From the NCBI RefSeq assembly GCF_020564935.1, contig NZ_JAJCXB010000002.1:248001-312000 (forward strand): a stretch of DNA of 64,000 bases, written 5' to 3'. A program made the translations under genes and the position numbers. Origin of the DNA: Streptomyces pinistramenti (GTDB taxonomy: Bacteria > Actinomycetota > Actinomycetes > Streptomycetales > Streptomycetaceae). Within the stretch, counting starts at the first letter, position 1. Each line of letters starts with the position of its first letter. Under the pieces are notes generated by a model. It ran no database searches. It worked only from the letters and a program-made list of their open reading frames with translations, and was not told where the DNA came from. Below, one piece after another: positions 55,745-64,000 of the stretch.

Positions 55745-58700
55745 GTGCCTCACCTCCCCTCGGCGACAGCCGTATCTTCGCCCTCCTCCCTCACCGACCT
55801 CGCCCGCTGTGCGGCGACGTTCCTGCCGTCGGACCCGCCGCGGACCGGCCGGATCGCGTTCTGGCGCCCCGACGGCGCACCCCTCGGCGACCTCCCGACC
55901 GGCCGCCTCCCGAGCGACGACAACCGGAGCGAGAACGACCCGGGTGACGACCGCCGGAGCGACAACGAACGAAGCGACGGCGAACCGGCGCGCCACGGCC
56001 GGGTGGCAGTGACAGCAGACCAGGACCGGGCGGCGGGCGGTGCGGGCCCCGCGGACGGCGGACGGCTGACGGTCGTCCTGCCGGACGGGGAGGGTGGCGT
56101 CGTAGCGGACGAAGTACCGGCCGTCGTCCTGCCTGTTGCCGAGGCGCTGCCATTTCTGACGCGCGCGCGTGCGGCGCGGTCCGCCGATCCGGCCACCGTT
56201 TTCTGGGGCGCGGCCGCCCTGCTCGCGCTGCAGCTCGCCGCCCGGGGGCGGCTGCTCCCGGGGCTGAGCCCCGGCGATCACGACGCCTGGCGACTGGGCC
56301 CGCTCGACACCGCCGACATCGAGCGGCTGCGTGAACTGGCCGCGGCCATGCCGCCGTACGCGCACGCCACGCCGCTGCCCGGTGACGGGCCCGTGCGACT
56401 ACCCGAACCGGAACGCCATCTGCGCGCCTTTCTCGACGCGGTCGCCGACGGGCTGCCGCGCTCCCCCGCCGCCGCGCTCGCCACCGGCGGACCGGCCTTC
56501 GCGGCGTCCGCCCCGCAGCACATTCCGGAACAGCACGCCTGGGCGGCGGACGTCGCCGCCGGCCACGACGCGGGCGTGCGGATCTCGCTTCGTGTGGAGG
56601 TGCGCGGGGCGGGGGCGGGTGGTCCGGCGGGCAATCCCGGAGCGTCGGGCGAGACGGCGGACACCGGGGAGCCGCACGGACAGCGACCGGCGGGGGAAGG
56701 GACACGGGAACGGCCGCAGGAGCGGGAGGGCGGGGATACCGCGGACCCGCGGACGGACGCATCCCGCCCCGTGGATGCCCTCCCGGCGAACCCCGTCCCC
56801 CGCCTCGCGGGCGACCTCCCGGCGCCCCCTCCCCCTCGGCCTTCGGACGGTCCTCCATCCACCCCCACGCCACCTTCCGAAGCCATCAGAGCAACCAGAG
56901 CAACCAGAGCAACCGAAACCACCGGAGCCACCAGAACAACCGAACCCGCCGCAGCCCCCAATACCTCCGCCCCTCCCCCAGCCGCCACCGGGAGCGCTTC
57001 TCCCGACGTCTCCTTCGTCGCCGTCCTTCAGGTGCACAGCCGTACCGATCCCGCGCTGGTGGCGGATGCGGCAGAGGTGTGGGCCGGGGTGTCGCCGGCC
57101 GGTGGGGCGTTCGGGGCGCGGGCGCGGATGGACAGTCTGCTCGCCCTGCGGCGGGCCGCCGCTACGTGGGCGCCGCTCGCGCCGCTGCTCTCCGCGGCCG
57201 TGCCGGACATGATCGAGCTGGCCGACGAGGAGATCGGCGAGCTGCTGGGGACGGCCGGGCGCGCACTGGCCGCCGCCGGTGTGCAGGTCCACTGGCCGAA
57301 GGAACTGGCCCGCGGCCTCACCACCCGCGCCGTGGTGGGCCCGGCCGATTCCGGTAGCGCTCCCCCGTATGGCACTGGGAGCGATACCGGTGACTGGGGC
57401 GGTGCCAGGTCCGGTCCGCCGTCGCTGCTCTCGGCCGATGCGCTGCTCTCGTTCAGCTGGCGGTTCGCCGTGGGTGGTCAGGAGATCGAAAGGGCGGAGC
57501 TGGAGCGGCTCGCCGAGGCGGGGCGGCCGCTGGTACGGCTGCGCGACCAGTGGGTGCTCGTCGATCCCGAGGCGCTACGGGCGGCACGGGGTCGCAGGGA
57601 CCGTAAGATCACGCCGCTCGATGCGCTGGGCGCCGCCCTGACCGGGTCCGTCGAGACCGGCGACGGCGGCCGGGTCGCGGTCGAGGCTGCCGGGTGGCCG
57701 GCCGCGCTCCGGGACCGGCTGACGGATCCCGAACGCGCCGGTGCCGCGCCCGTCGCACAACCCCCGGCGCTCGCCGCGACGTTGCGCGACTACCAGGTGC
57801 GCGGCCTCGGCTGGTTGCACCGGATGACCTCGCTCGGACTCGGCTGCTGCCTCGCCGACGACATGGGTCTCGGCAAGACGGTCACGCTGATCGCACTGCA
57901 CCTGCACCGCACGAGCACGCCGGAGACCGCAGGACCCACCCTCGTCGTCTGTCCCACCTCTCTCATGGGCAACTGGCAGCGGGAGATCGAGAAGTTCGCG
58001 CCCGGTACTCCCGTCCGCAGGTTCCATGCCGGACAGCGCGACCTGACGGGTCTGGCGGACGGCGCATTCGTCCTCACCACGTACGGCACCATGCGGCTGG
58101 ATACCGCCCGGCTGGCCGGCGTGGAGTGGGGGCTGGTCGTCGCCGACGAGGCGCAGCACGTGAAGAATCCGTTTTCGGCGACCGCGCGGGCGCTGCGGGC
58201 GATCCCGGCGCGGGCGCGGGTCGCGCTGACCGGTACCCCGGTGGAGAACAACCTGTCCGAACTGTGGGCGATCCTGGACTGGGCCACCCCGGGGCTGCTC
58301 GGGCCGCTCGGCCGCTTCCGTTCGCGTTACGCCCAGGTCATCGAGGGCGGATCGGCGGCGTCGGCCGATGCGGCTGCCGCGGCGGAGCGGCTGTCCCGGC
58401 TGGTCGGGCCGTTCCTGCTGCGGCGCCGTAAGTCCGACCCGGGCATCGCCCCTGAGCTGCCGCCGAAGACGGAGACCGACCGTGCGGTGGCGCTGACGGG
58501 CGAACAGGCCGGTCTGTACGAAGCGGTGGTGCGCGAGGGGCTCGGCGATATCGCGGGGGCGGACGGTTTCGCCCGGCGTGGGCTGGTCGTCAAACTGCTC
58601 ACCTCGCTCAAGCAGATCTGCAACCACCCCGCGCAGTACCTCAAGGAGTCCGGTACCGGGCGCAACGCGCCGCGGATCGGCGGGCGTTCGGGGAAGACCG

Positions 58701-59215
58701 AGTTGCTGGACGAGCTGCTGGACACGCTGCTCGCCGAGGAGGCGAGCGTGTTGGTGTTCACGCAGTACGTGCAGATGGCGCGGCTGCTGGAGCAGCATCT
58801 GGCGGCGCGTGGCGTGCCCACGCAGCTGTTGCACGGCGGTACTCCGGTCGCCCGGCGCGAGGAGATGGTGCGACGGTTCCAGGACGGCGAAGTGCCGGTC
58901 TTCCTACTGTCGTTGAAGGCCGCGGGCACGGGGCTCAATCTCACCCGGGCCTCACATGTGGTGCATTTCGACCGCTGGTGGAATCCGGCCGTCGAGGCTC
59001 AGGCCACCGACCGTGCCTACCGGATCGGGCAGACGCAGCCGGTGCAGGTGCACCGGCTGATCACCGAGGGCACGATCGAGGACCGGATCGCCGGCCTGCT
59101 CGCCCGTAAGCAGCGGCTGGCCGACGCGGTGCTCGGCTCCGGCGAGGCCGCGCTGACCGAACTCACCGACGCCGAACTGGCGGACCTGGTCGCACTGCGA
59201 GGGAGCGAGCGATGA
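55745..59215 (+). CDS. SNF2-family DEAD/DEAH-box helicase
   Basis: A 1156-residue Swi2/Snf2 ATPase of the bacterial HepA/RapA-like group. A large N-terminal region with a DUF3670-like segment is interrupted near 285-425 by a Gly/Pro/Thr-rich stretch with nine-base DNA repeats (RATRATRATETT). Motifs: LADDMGLGKTVTLIALHLH with Walker A near 707, VADEAQHVKN near 800, ALTGTPVENNLSELW, and in the C-terminal RecA domain VFTQYVQMARLL, FLLSLKAAGTGLNLT and RAYRIGQTQPVQVHRL. It uses ATP to move on DNA. GTG at 55745. Coupled (ATGA) to a SWIM protein, a common bacterial pairing. Confidence 0.92.
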   Translation: MPHLPSATAVSSPSSLTDLARCAATFLPSDPPRTGRIAFWRPDGAPLGDLPTGRLPSDDNRSENDPGDDRRSDNERSDGEPARHGRVAVTADQDRAAGGAGPADGGRLTVVLPDGEGGVVADEVPAVVLPVAEALPFLTRARAARSADPATVFWGAAALLALQLAARGRLLPGLSPGDHDAWRLGPLDTADIERLRELAAAMPPYAHATPLPGDGPVRLPEPERHLRAFLDAVADGLPRSPAAALATGGPAFAASAPQHIPEQHAWAADVAAGHDAGVRISLRVEVRGAGAGGPAGNPGASGETADTGEPHGQRPAGEGTRERPQEREGGDTADPRTDASRPVDALPANPVPRLAGDLPAPPPPRPSDGPPSTPTPPSEAIRATRATRATETTGATRTTEPAAAPNTSAPPPAATGSASPDVSFVAVLQVHSRTDPALVADAAEVWAGVSPAGGAFGARARMDSLLALRRAAATWAPLAPLLSAAVPDMIELADEEIGELLGTAGRALAAAGVQVHWPKELARGLTTRAVVGPADSGSAPPYGTGSDTGDWGGARSGPPSLLSADALLSFSWRFAVGGQEIERAELERLAEAGRPLVRLRDQWVLVDPEALRAARGRRDRKITPLDALGAALTGSVETGDGGRVAVEAAGWPAALRDRLTDPERAGAAPVAQPPALAATLRDYQVRGLGWLHRMTSLGLGCCLADDMGLGKTVTLIALHLHRTSTPETAGPTLVVCPTSLMGNWQREIEKFAPGTPVRRFHAGQRDLTGLADGAFVLTTYGTMRLDTARLAGVEWGLVVADEAQHVKNPFSATARALRAIPARARVALTGTPVENNLSELWAILDWATPGLLGPLGRFRSRYAQVIEGGSAASADAAAAAERLSRLVGPFLLRRRKSDPGIAPELPPKTETDRAVALTGEQAGLYEAVVREGLGDIAGADGFARRGLVVKLLTSLKQICNHPAQYLKESGTGRNAPRIGGRSGKTELLDELLDTLLAEEASVLVFTQYVQMARLLEQHLAARGVPTQLLHGGTPVARREEMVRRFQDGEVPVFLLSLKAAGTGLNLTRASHVVHFDRWWNPAVEAQATDRAYRIGQTQPVQVHRLITEGTIEDRIAGLLARKQRLADAVLGSGEAALTELTDAELADLVALRGSER

Positions 59216-60543
59216 CCGAGGCGGATGACCGCGGGGACGAGACCGCGAGGGGCGACGGCGGCACGCGGGCGCCGGAGCGTACCTTCGCCGCGCTGCCTGT
59301 GGAACACGGTGGCGCCTTCGCGCGCACCTGGTGGGGCCGGGCCTGGCTGAAGGCCCTGGAGGACACCGCTCTGGACAATGCGCAGGTCAAGCTCGGCAGG
59401 CGGCATGCGCGGGCGGGTGCCGTCGGTGCGGTGTCGGTGCGCCCCGGCCGGATCACGGCCGTCGTACAGGACCGCGATCACACCCACCACCGGTCCGATG
59501 TCCTGCTGCAGCAGCTCGACGACGCCGACTGGGACCGCCTCCTGGACGTGATGGCGGACCGCGCCGGGCATATAGCCGCCCTCCTGGACCGCGACATACC
59601 GCCGGTACTCGTCGAGGACGCGGGGGCGGCCGGCATCGAACTCCTGCCGGGAATCGGCGACTTGGAGTCGGAGTGCAGCTGTGACGCCTGGGATCACTGC
59701 GCACACTCGGCCGCGCTCTGCTATCAGCTGGCCCGCCTCCTGGACGAGGATCCGTTCCTCCTGCTGCTGATGCGGGGCCGCGGCGAACGGGAACTGCTGG
59801 ACGAGTTGCAGGCGCGCAGCGCGGCCCGCGCCGAGCCTGCACCGGGCGGCGCCGCCGGGGCGCGGGCGACGGAACCGGCCGGAATACCGGCCGCCGAGGT
59901 GTTCGCCGCGCGCGACATCCTGCCGCCGCTGCCCGACCCGCCGCCGCCCGTCGACGTTCCGGGCACCGCGCCCTCGCTGAGCGGCGGCGCCCCGCCCGCA
60001 CCCGGGGTGGACGTGCCGTCCCTGGAGTTCCTGACGGCCGACACCGCAGCACGTGCCCGGCATCTGCTCGCCGAAGCGCTCTCCGCCCGGCACCCGGACA
60101 CCCCGCCCGCGCCCGCGCTGACCCCGGCCCAGGACGCCGTCCGGCTGGCGGCGGCCGGCCCGGACGCGGCCGTCACGGCGCGGCTCGCGGCGGGTTCGGG
60201 GCGCGACGCGAGGGCGCTGTCGCTGGCCGTACGGGCCTGGCGGCTGGGCGCAGCCGCCGCGTTGGAGGCGCTGGAGGAGGACCACGCTCCGGGCCCCGAC
60301 GCGCTGGCACGTGCCGAGGACCGGCTCGCTGCGGCCTGGGAGGAGGGCGAGCCGCGGCCTCGGCTGCGGGCGGCGCGCGGCCGTTGGACGGTGGTCGGCG
60401 AGGACACCCAGGTGCGGTACGGGCGGGACGGACGCTGGTGGCCGTACCGCAAGGAACACGGCCGGTGGGCGCCGGCCGGCCCGGCATCCGACGATCCGGC
60501 TGCGGCGCTGGCCTCCCTGTCGGCGGCGGAAGACACGCCTTAG
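59212..60543 (+). CDS. SWIM zinc-finger domain protein
   Basis: A 443-residue protein. The N-terminal part FARTWWGRAWLKALEDTAL and the zinc motif CSCDAWDHCAH (Cys 155, 157, 163 and His 165) define a SWIM domain, which binds DNA or protein. The rest is helical, with a Pro-rich linker near 225-260 and a C-terminal RYGRDGRWWPYRKEHGRW motif. It overlaps the SNF2 gene by four bases; such SWIM proteins are the constant partner of bacterial SNF2 helicases, and the two probably act as a complex in DNA maintenance (inference). Confidence 0.9.
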   Translation: MTEADDRGDETARGDGGTRAPERTFAALPVEHGGAFARTWWGRAWLKALEDTALDNAQVKLGRRHARAGAVGAVSVRPGRITAVVQDRDHTHHRSDVLLQQLDDADWDRLLDVMADRAGHIAALLDRDIPPVLVEDAGAAGIELLPGIGDLESECSCDAWDHCAHSAALCYQLARLLDEDPFLLLLMRGRGERELLDELQARSAARAEPAPGGAAGARATEPAGIPAAEVFAARDILPPLPDPPPPVDVPGTAPSLSGGAPPAPGVDVPSLEFLTADTAARARHLLAEALSARHPDTPPAPALTPAQDAVRLAAAGPDAAVTARLAAGSGRDARALSLAVRAWRLGAAAALEALEEDHAPGPDALARAEDRLAAAWEEGEPRPRLRAARGRWTVVGEDTQVRYGRDGRWWPYRKEHGRWAPAGPASDDPAAALASLSAAEDTP

Positions 60544-60568
60544 CGGGAGGTGCGTGCGCGTCCCGCAC

Positions 60569-60589
60569 GGGCCCGGCGTGCTCGGGCCC
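60569..60589. terminator. Short terminator hairpin between convergent genes
   Basis: GGGCCCG and CGGGCCC pair around a seven-base loop, between the SWIM gene stop and the LysR gene stop. Confidence 0.55.
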
Positions 60590-60598
60590 TCCCGGGGG

Positions 60599-61510
60599 TC
60601 AGCCGCGGGCCTCGCGGTGCGCGGCCGCGCGGCGTACGAAGATCTCGTGGAGGTCCCGGGCGGCCCTCGGCACGGAGGCGGAGCGCGGGCGCTGGAGCAC
60701 CATCACGACCTCGGTCCCGTCGCCCGCCAATGGGCGGCAGGTGAGCGCGCCGCTGCGCTCCAACGGGTCGCCCATCACGCTGTAGTCCGGCAGCACGGTG
60801 GCCCCCAGCCCCTCGGCCACCATCAGCTTGCCCATTTCCGCGCCGTCGGTGGAGTACGAGAAGGACGGCTCGCGGCCCTTGAGCAGGCGGTGCACGAAGC
60901 GGTGCATGACGTAGCCGGAGCGCATCACGATCAGCGGCTGGGACAGCAGGTCGCCCACCCCCACCTCGTTCAGCTCGGCCAGGGGATTGTCCGGCCGGAT
61001 GCACACCACCGGCCGGCCGCGCAGGAGTTCGGTGGTGTGTACGTCCGGCGGCAGGTCGTCGCCGCGGAGGTAGTTGACGAGGCCGAGGTCGAGGCTGCCC
61101 TCCAGCAGTGAGCGGTGGATCTCGGCCTGCTGCGCGCCGATCACCTCGGCCTGCGTCGCCGGATGACCGGCCCGGAACTCGCGGATGGTCGGCACCAGCA
61201 GCGGGACGGTGGCCGCGTTGACCGTTCCCAGCCGCACCATGCGGCTGATGTGCAGCTGGTCGTCGGCCGCCCGGCGCAGCTTGTCGACCGAGTCGAGCAC
61301 GCCGATGATGTGCGGCAGCAGCTCCCTGCCGTCGTCACTGATCTTCGCGCCGGAACGCTTGCGCTCAAGAATGTCGACGCCGAGTTCGCGCTCCAGATTC
61401 CGAACGGTTTCGCTCAGCGCGGGCTGCGAAAGATGCAGTTCCTCCGCGGCTTTGCGCAGCGAACCGAGCCGGGTCACGGCGGCAATGTATTCCAACTGCT
61501 CGATCCGCAC
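60599..61510 (-). CDS. LysR-family transcriptional regulator
   Basis: A 303-residue LysR regulator. The winged helix-turn-helix is at about 1-60 (LEYIAAVTRLGSLRKAAEELHLSQPALSETVRNLE, recognisable as GSLRKAAEELHLSQ and PALSETVRNLE). The effector domain follows with RLGTVNAATVPLLVP and GRPVVCIRPDNPLAEL. GTG start at 61510. It is divergent from mmuM over about 490 bases. LysR proteins often control a divergent gene, so regulation of methionine or homocysteine metabolism is possible; ligand unknown. Confidence 0.92.
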   Translation of the reverse strand: MRIEQLEYIAAVTRLGSLRKAAEELHLSQPALSETVRNLERELGVDILERKRSGAKISDDGRELLPHIIGVLDSVDKLRRAADDQLHISRMVRLGTVNAATVPLLVPTIREFRAGHPATQAEVIGAQQAEIHRSLLEGSLDLGLVNYLRGDDLPPDVHTTELLRGRPVVCIRPDNPLAELNEVGVGDLLSQPLIVMRSGYVMHRFVHRLLKGREPSFSYSTDGAEMGKLMVAEGLGATVLPDYSVMGDPLERSGALTCRPLAGDGTEVVMVLQRPRSASVPRAARDLHEIFVRRAAAHREARG

Positions 61511-61665
61511 GAGAACGCACCCCCGGCACCGATAACGACCCCGGCCGGACCGCCGGGCAACAATTCAAGGAAAACCCTATCACCACCTCGTCGATCCATA
61601 TCGGCTGCTCAACTCCGCAAACGCGCCGTCGCATAGGCGCGAATCTCGGCGGCCGCGACCTTTCC

Positions 61666-61691
61666 ATTGCCGGAATGTATTGCCGGAATGT
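61666..61691. repeat. Perfect 13-base tandem repeat
   Basis: ATTGCCGGAATGT occurs twice head to tail with no spacer (61666-61678 and 61679-61691), between the LysR gene and mmuM. It may be a duplicated binding site. The rest of the 490-base gap shows no gene I can support. Confidence 0.85.
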
Positions 61692-62002
61692 GACGCACCA
61701 TTGCGCGGAGATGACGCTTTCATAAGCAGGCAATATCGGCTCCACCTCAGTCCCTCCTCAACCCTCCCTGCGCGATACTCAAGAATGTGGCACGGGTCCG
61801 CCATTCCCCTGGAATTCCCGGCTCGTCCCTCCATCCGGGCAGATCCCCTGCTCCCCCCGCACCGGCGGAGTACGGACCACGGACGCCGCGGGTCACCGAG
61901 CCGCAGCCGCAGCCGCATGGCCGGACCGCGCCGGCCTGGCGGACGTACGATCCGGACCGGGCCGGAAACCGCGGCCGCACCGCAGCAGGAAAGGTTGGTC
62001 CC

Positions 62003-62923
62003 ATGGTCAGCGCGCTCCCGTCGTTCGCCGATGCCCTCGCCGCGGGCCCGGTGGTCCTGGACGGCGGCCTGTCCCAGCAGTTGGATTCGGCGGGGCACGA
62101 TCTGAGCGATGCGCTGTGGTCGGCCCGGCTGCTCGCCGAGGATCCGGAGGCAGTGGTCCGCGCGCATCTCGCGTTCTACGAGGCGGGGGCGCAGGTCGCG
62201 ATCACCTCCAGCTACCAGGCGACGTTCGAGGGCTTCGCCCGGCGCGGCATCGGCCACGACGAGGCGGCCGCGCTGCTGGCCCGGAGCGTGGAGCTGGCGC
62301 GCGAGGCGGCGCGGCGCGCCACGGCGGGCGGGGTGGCGGGGCCGCTGTTCGTCGCCGCGTCGGCAGGTCCCTACGGGGCGATGCTGGCGGACGGTTCGGA
62401 GTACCGCGGCCGCTACGGCCTGTCCGTCGCGGAGCTGGAGCGCTTCCACCGCCCGCGCCTTGAGGTGCTGGCGGCGGCGCGGCCCGATGTGCTGGCACTG
62501 GAGACGGTGCCGGACGTGGACGAGGCCCGTGCGCTGCTGCGGGCGGTCCGAGGGCTCGGCACACCGGCCTGGCTGTCGTACAGCATCGAGGGCGGCCGTA
62601 CCCGCGCCGGGCAGCCGCTGGACGAGGCGTTCGCGGTGGCCGCCGACGCGGACGAGGTGATCGCGGTGGGTGTCAACTGCTGCGCCCCGCAGGACGTGGA
62701 CCGTGCGGTGGAGGTGGCCGTGCGGGTCGCCGGCAAGCCGGTGGTGGTCTATCCCAACAGCGGGGAACACTGGGACGCGGCGGCGCGGGTGTGGTGCGGG
62801 ACCGCGGCATTCCGCGCGGGGCGGGTCGCCGGGTGGGCGGCGGCGGGGGCCCGGCTGATCGGCGGCTGCTGCCGGGTCGGCCCGGACGCGATCGTCGGAC
62901 TGGCGGCGCAGCTGCGGCGTTGA
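62003..62923 (+). CDS. mmuM: Homocysteine S-methyltransferase MmuM
   Basis: A 306-residue Zn-dependent methyltransferase that makes methionine from homocysteine with S-methylmethionine or SAM as donor. Seen: VVLDGGLSQQLDSAGHDLSD with the opening DGG motif, SYQATFEGFARRGI, SVGPYGA-type AGPYGAMLADGSEYRG, ETVPDVDEARAL, and the zinc ligands Cys 226 (NCC) and Cys 289-290 (GGCC). ATG at 62003 is preceded by AGGAAAGG. It has the length of E. coli MmuM. It stands alone, ending before a strong terminator; the divergent LysR is a candidate regulator. Confidence 0.93.
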   Translation: MVSALPSFADALAAGPVVLDGGLSQQLDSAGHDLSDALWSARLLAEDPEAVVRAHLAFYEAGAQVAITSSYQATFEGFARRGIGHDEAAALLARSVELAREAARRATAGGVAGPLFVAASAGPYGAMLADGSEYRGRYGLSVAELERFHRPRLEVLAAARPDVLALETVPDVDEARALLRAVRGLGTPAWLSYSIEGGRTRAGQPLDEAFAVAADADEVIAVGVNCCAPQDVDRAVEVAVRVAGKPVVVYPNSGEHWDAAARVWCGTAAFRAGRVAGWAAAGARLIGGCCRVGPDAIVGLAAQLRR

Positions 62924-62951
62924 GATCCGAGGGGGCAAACACGGGCCTTGA

Positions 62952-62992
62952 CGGCGGTGGTTGCGGGCCGCGCCCGGACGCAGCCACCGCCG
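62952..62992. terminator. Terminator between mmuM and the Pro-rich membrane protein
   Basis: CGGCGGTGGTTGCG pairs with CGCAGCCACCGCCG (one G-T pair) over a 13-base loop. It serves two convergent genes. Confidence 0.85.
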
Positions 62993-63002
62993 GGCGGTCC
63001 AC

Positions 63003-63836
63003 TCAGCTCAGGGGCTTGCTGAGCTTCTTGGTGCCGGTCCTGTTGCCCATCAGGCTGCAGCTGACGGTCTTGATGCCGATCTTGTAGCCACTGACGTTGG
63101 GGAACTGGACGTAGGTGCCCTCGGCCGTGCCCGCCGGCTGCTCCGCCGCCTTGCTCTCCAGCTCGCTCTTGCAGAGGGACGCCGCCTTCTGCTTGATGGC
63201 GGAGCTGGTGGTGTAGCCGGAGTCGAGCTGGTGGGTGGAGACGACCTCGGCGTCGTGCGGACCGTTGCAGGAGGCGGAGTTGTTGTTGCCGCCGCCGTCG
63301 GCGGCCAGGTCGTAGCAGTCGCCGACCTTGAGCCGGAAGAACGGGATGGTGCCGTCGCTCGGCGAGGGCAGCGCGCCGGCCGGGTTCGTGGGCGAGGGCT
63401 CGTCGCTGGGTGCCGCGTCCTCGGTGGGGGCGGCGTCGGTCGTGGAACTCGACGCGGGCTGGGCCCGGTTGTCGTGGTCGTCGCCCCCACTGTTGGCCAT
63501 CACCACGGCCACGATCACCGCGGCCACCACGACGACCCCGCCGCCGATGATCGCCGCGATGGTCTTGCCGTTGCCGTTGCCGCCGGGCGGGCCGGGCGGC
63601 TGCTGCCAGCCACCGGGTCCGCCGGGGCCGTAGCCCGCGCCACCGGCGGGCGGGCCGAAGCCACCGGGCGGCGGGCCCCCGGCCTGCGGGTAGCCGCCCG
63701 GCCCGTAACCGCCCTGTCCGTAACCGCCCTGGGCCGGTCCGCCGGTGCCGTAGCCGCCGGCGGGCGGGCCGAAGCCGCCGGAGCCGTCGTTCGGGGGCTG
63801 GTTCGGCGGCGGGGGCGGAGGAGGCGGGTAGCTCAT
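63003..63836 (-). CDS. Pro/Gly-rich single-pass membrane protein
   Basis: A 277-residue protein. Residues 1-90 are a low-complexity tail of Pro, Gly, Tyr and Gln (repeats such as GGYGQGGYGPGGYPQ) on the cytoplasmic side; one membrane segment AAIIGGGVVVVAAVIVAVVM at about 94-113; then a Ser/Thr/Asp linker and an outer domain from about 165 containing RLKVGDCYDLAAD, with Cys residues near 175, 195, 228 and 265 that could form disulfides. The outer part resembles septum-formation/DUF4190-linked proteins of Streptomyces. ATG at 63836. Function unknown. Confidence 0.82.
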   Translation of the reverse strand: MSYPPPPPPPPNQPPNDGSGGFGPPAGGYGTGGPAQGGYGQGGYGPGGYPQAGGPPPGGFGPPAGGAGYGPGGPGGWQQPPGPPGGNGNGKTIAAIIGGGVVVVAAVIVAVVMANSGGDDHDNRAQPASSSTTDAAPTEDAAPSDEPSPTNPAGALPSPSDGTIPFFRLKVGDCYDLAADGGGNNNSASCNGPHDAEVVSTHQLDSGYTTSSAIKQKAASLCKSELESKAAEQPAGTAEGTYVQFPNVSGYKIGIKTVSCSLMGNRTGTKKLSKPLS

Positions 63837-63973
63837 GGCAGAAATGATCGCTTCTTTGCGGGGTCTTGGGAAAGTCCGTGACCGAGCTGGTACATACAAC
63901 GGCTGAAATGTCCGGCGATTGGGCACGGTTGGCCACAGCCGTCCGTTCCCACCCTACGGCCCGGAGGTTTCCC

Positions 63974-64000
63974 GTGTTCATCGACCTGCCCCTGGACGAA
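63974..64000 (+). CDS. Start of a gene cut by the right edge
   Basis: GTG at 63974 is preceded by GGAGG with six bases between, an excellent ribosome site, and opens the frame beginning VFIDLPLDE to the end of the window. Only nine codons are visible, so nothing can be said about function. Confidence 0.5.

Noticed and set aside
61615..61710. Minus-strand 30-codon frame ending KVAAAEIRAYATARLRS
   Set aside because: The protein-like C-terminus is suggestive, but there is no ribosome site and the frame overlaps the 13-bp tandem repeat, which suggests regulatory DNA instead.

Overview
The window is a stretch of high-GC actinobacterial chromosome, almost certainly from Streptomyces. Strongly G/C-biased third codon positions, GTG starts with GGAGG-type ribosome sites, twin-arginine secreted enzymes, an SCO-style roadblock/GTPase pair, an ECF41-type sigma factor and sulfur-operon leader peptides all point there. 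I see no tRNA, rRNA, CRISPR array, transposase or prophage.

Region 1 (about 0.6-16 kb) is a sulfur-scavenging block. On the minus strand, 630-8350 is a six-gene operon: an SfnB/DszC-like acyl-CoA-dehydrogenase-type flavoenzyme, a solute-binding lipoprotein, two Dpp-type permeases, a fused double ATPase and an NtaA/SnaA/DszA-type FMN monooxygenase. On the plus strand, 10831-14836 is a complete sulfonate operon, ssuCBAD. Each operon is preceded by a tiny leader-peptide gene (8540-8635 minus; 10486-10569 plus). Their products share an R-x-H-[VI]-D-L-x-R-V-x-S-A-x-C core and both appear to be transcribed as leaderless messages. A YceI-type protein, a YjbQ protein and a flavin monooxygenase-like protein sit in and beside the block.

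Region 2 (16-31 kb) is mixed metabolism: a free-standing 19-residue peptide gene with its own ribosome site and terminator, an MHS-type transporter, a Tat-secreted GH2 beta-galactosidase, a DoxX protein, an ABC exporter divergent from a MarR regulator across a palindromic operator, a large FAD/Fe-S D-lactate-dehydrogenase-like protein, an ECF41-type sigma factor with an NDH-2-like oxidoreductase, and an ACC-synthase-like aminotransferase.

Region 3 (31-43 kb) holds a DUF6458-like membrane protein with an apparently non-canonical start, a secreted alpha-amylase, a Tat-dependent GH109/MocA-type oxidoreductase, a dicarboxylate symporter behind an IclR-like palindrome, an L,D-transpeptidase-like lipoprotein and a heterodimeric ABC exporter whose two ATPase domains are degenerate in complementary ways.

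Region 4 (42-54 kb) has a YdjM-type membrane hydrolase, a Ski2-like RNA helicase with TesB, a DUF6397-like protein, separated conservon-type roadblock and GTPase genes flanking an F420/PPOX protein, a multiply frameshifted NCS1 permease, a methyltransferase and an MpaB/DUF2236 protein. A gene-poor segment (about 54.3-55.4 kb) follows.

Region 5 (55.7-64 kb) has a SNF2 helicase translationally coupled to a SWIM zinc-finger protein, then a LysR regulator divergent from the homocysteine methyltransferase mmuM with a perfect 13-bp tandem repeat between them, a Pro/Gly-rich membrane protein, and the first codons of a gene that leaves the window.
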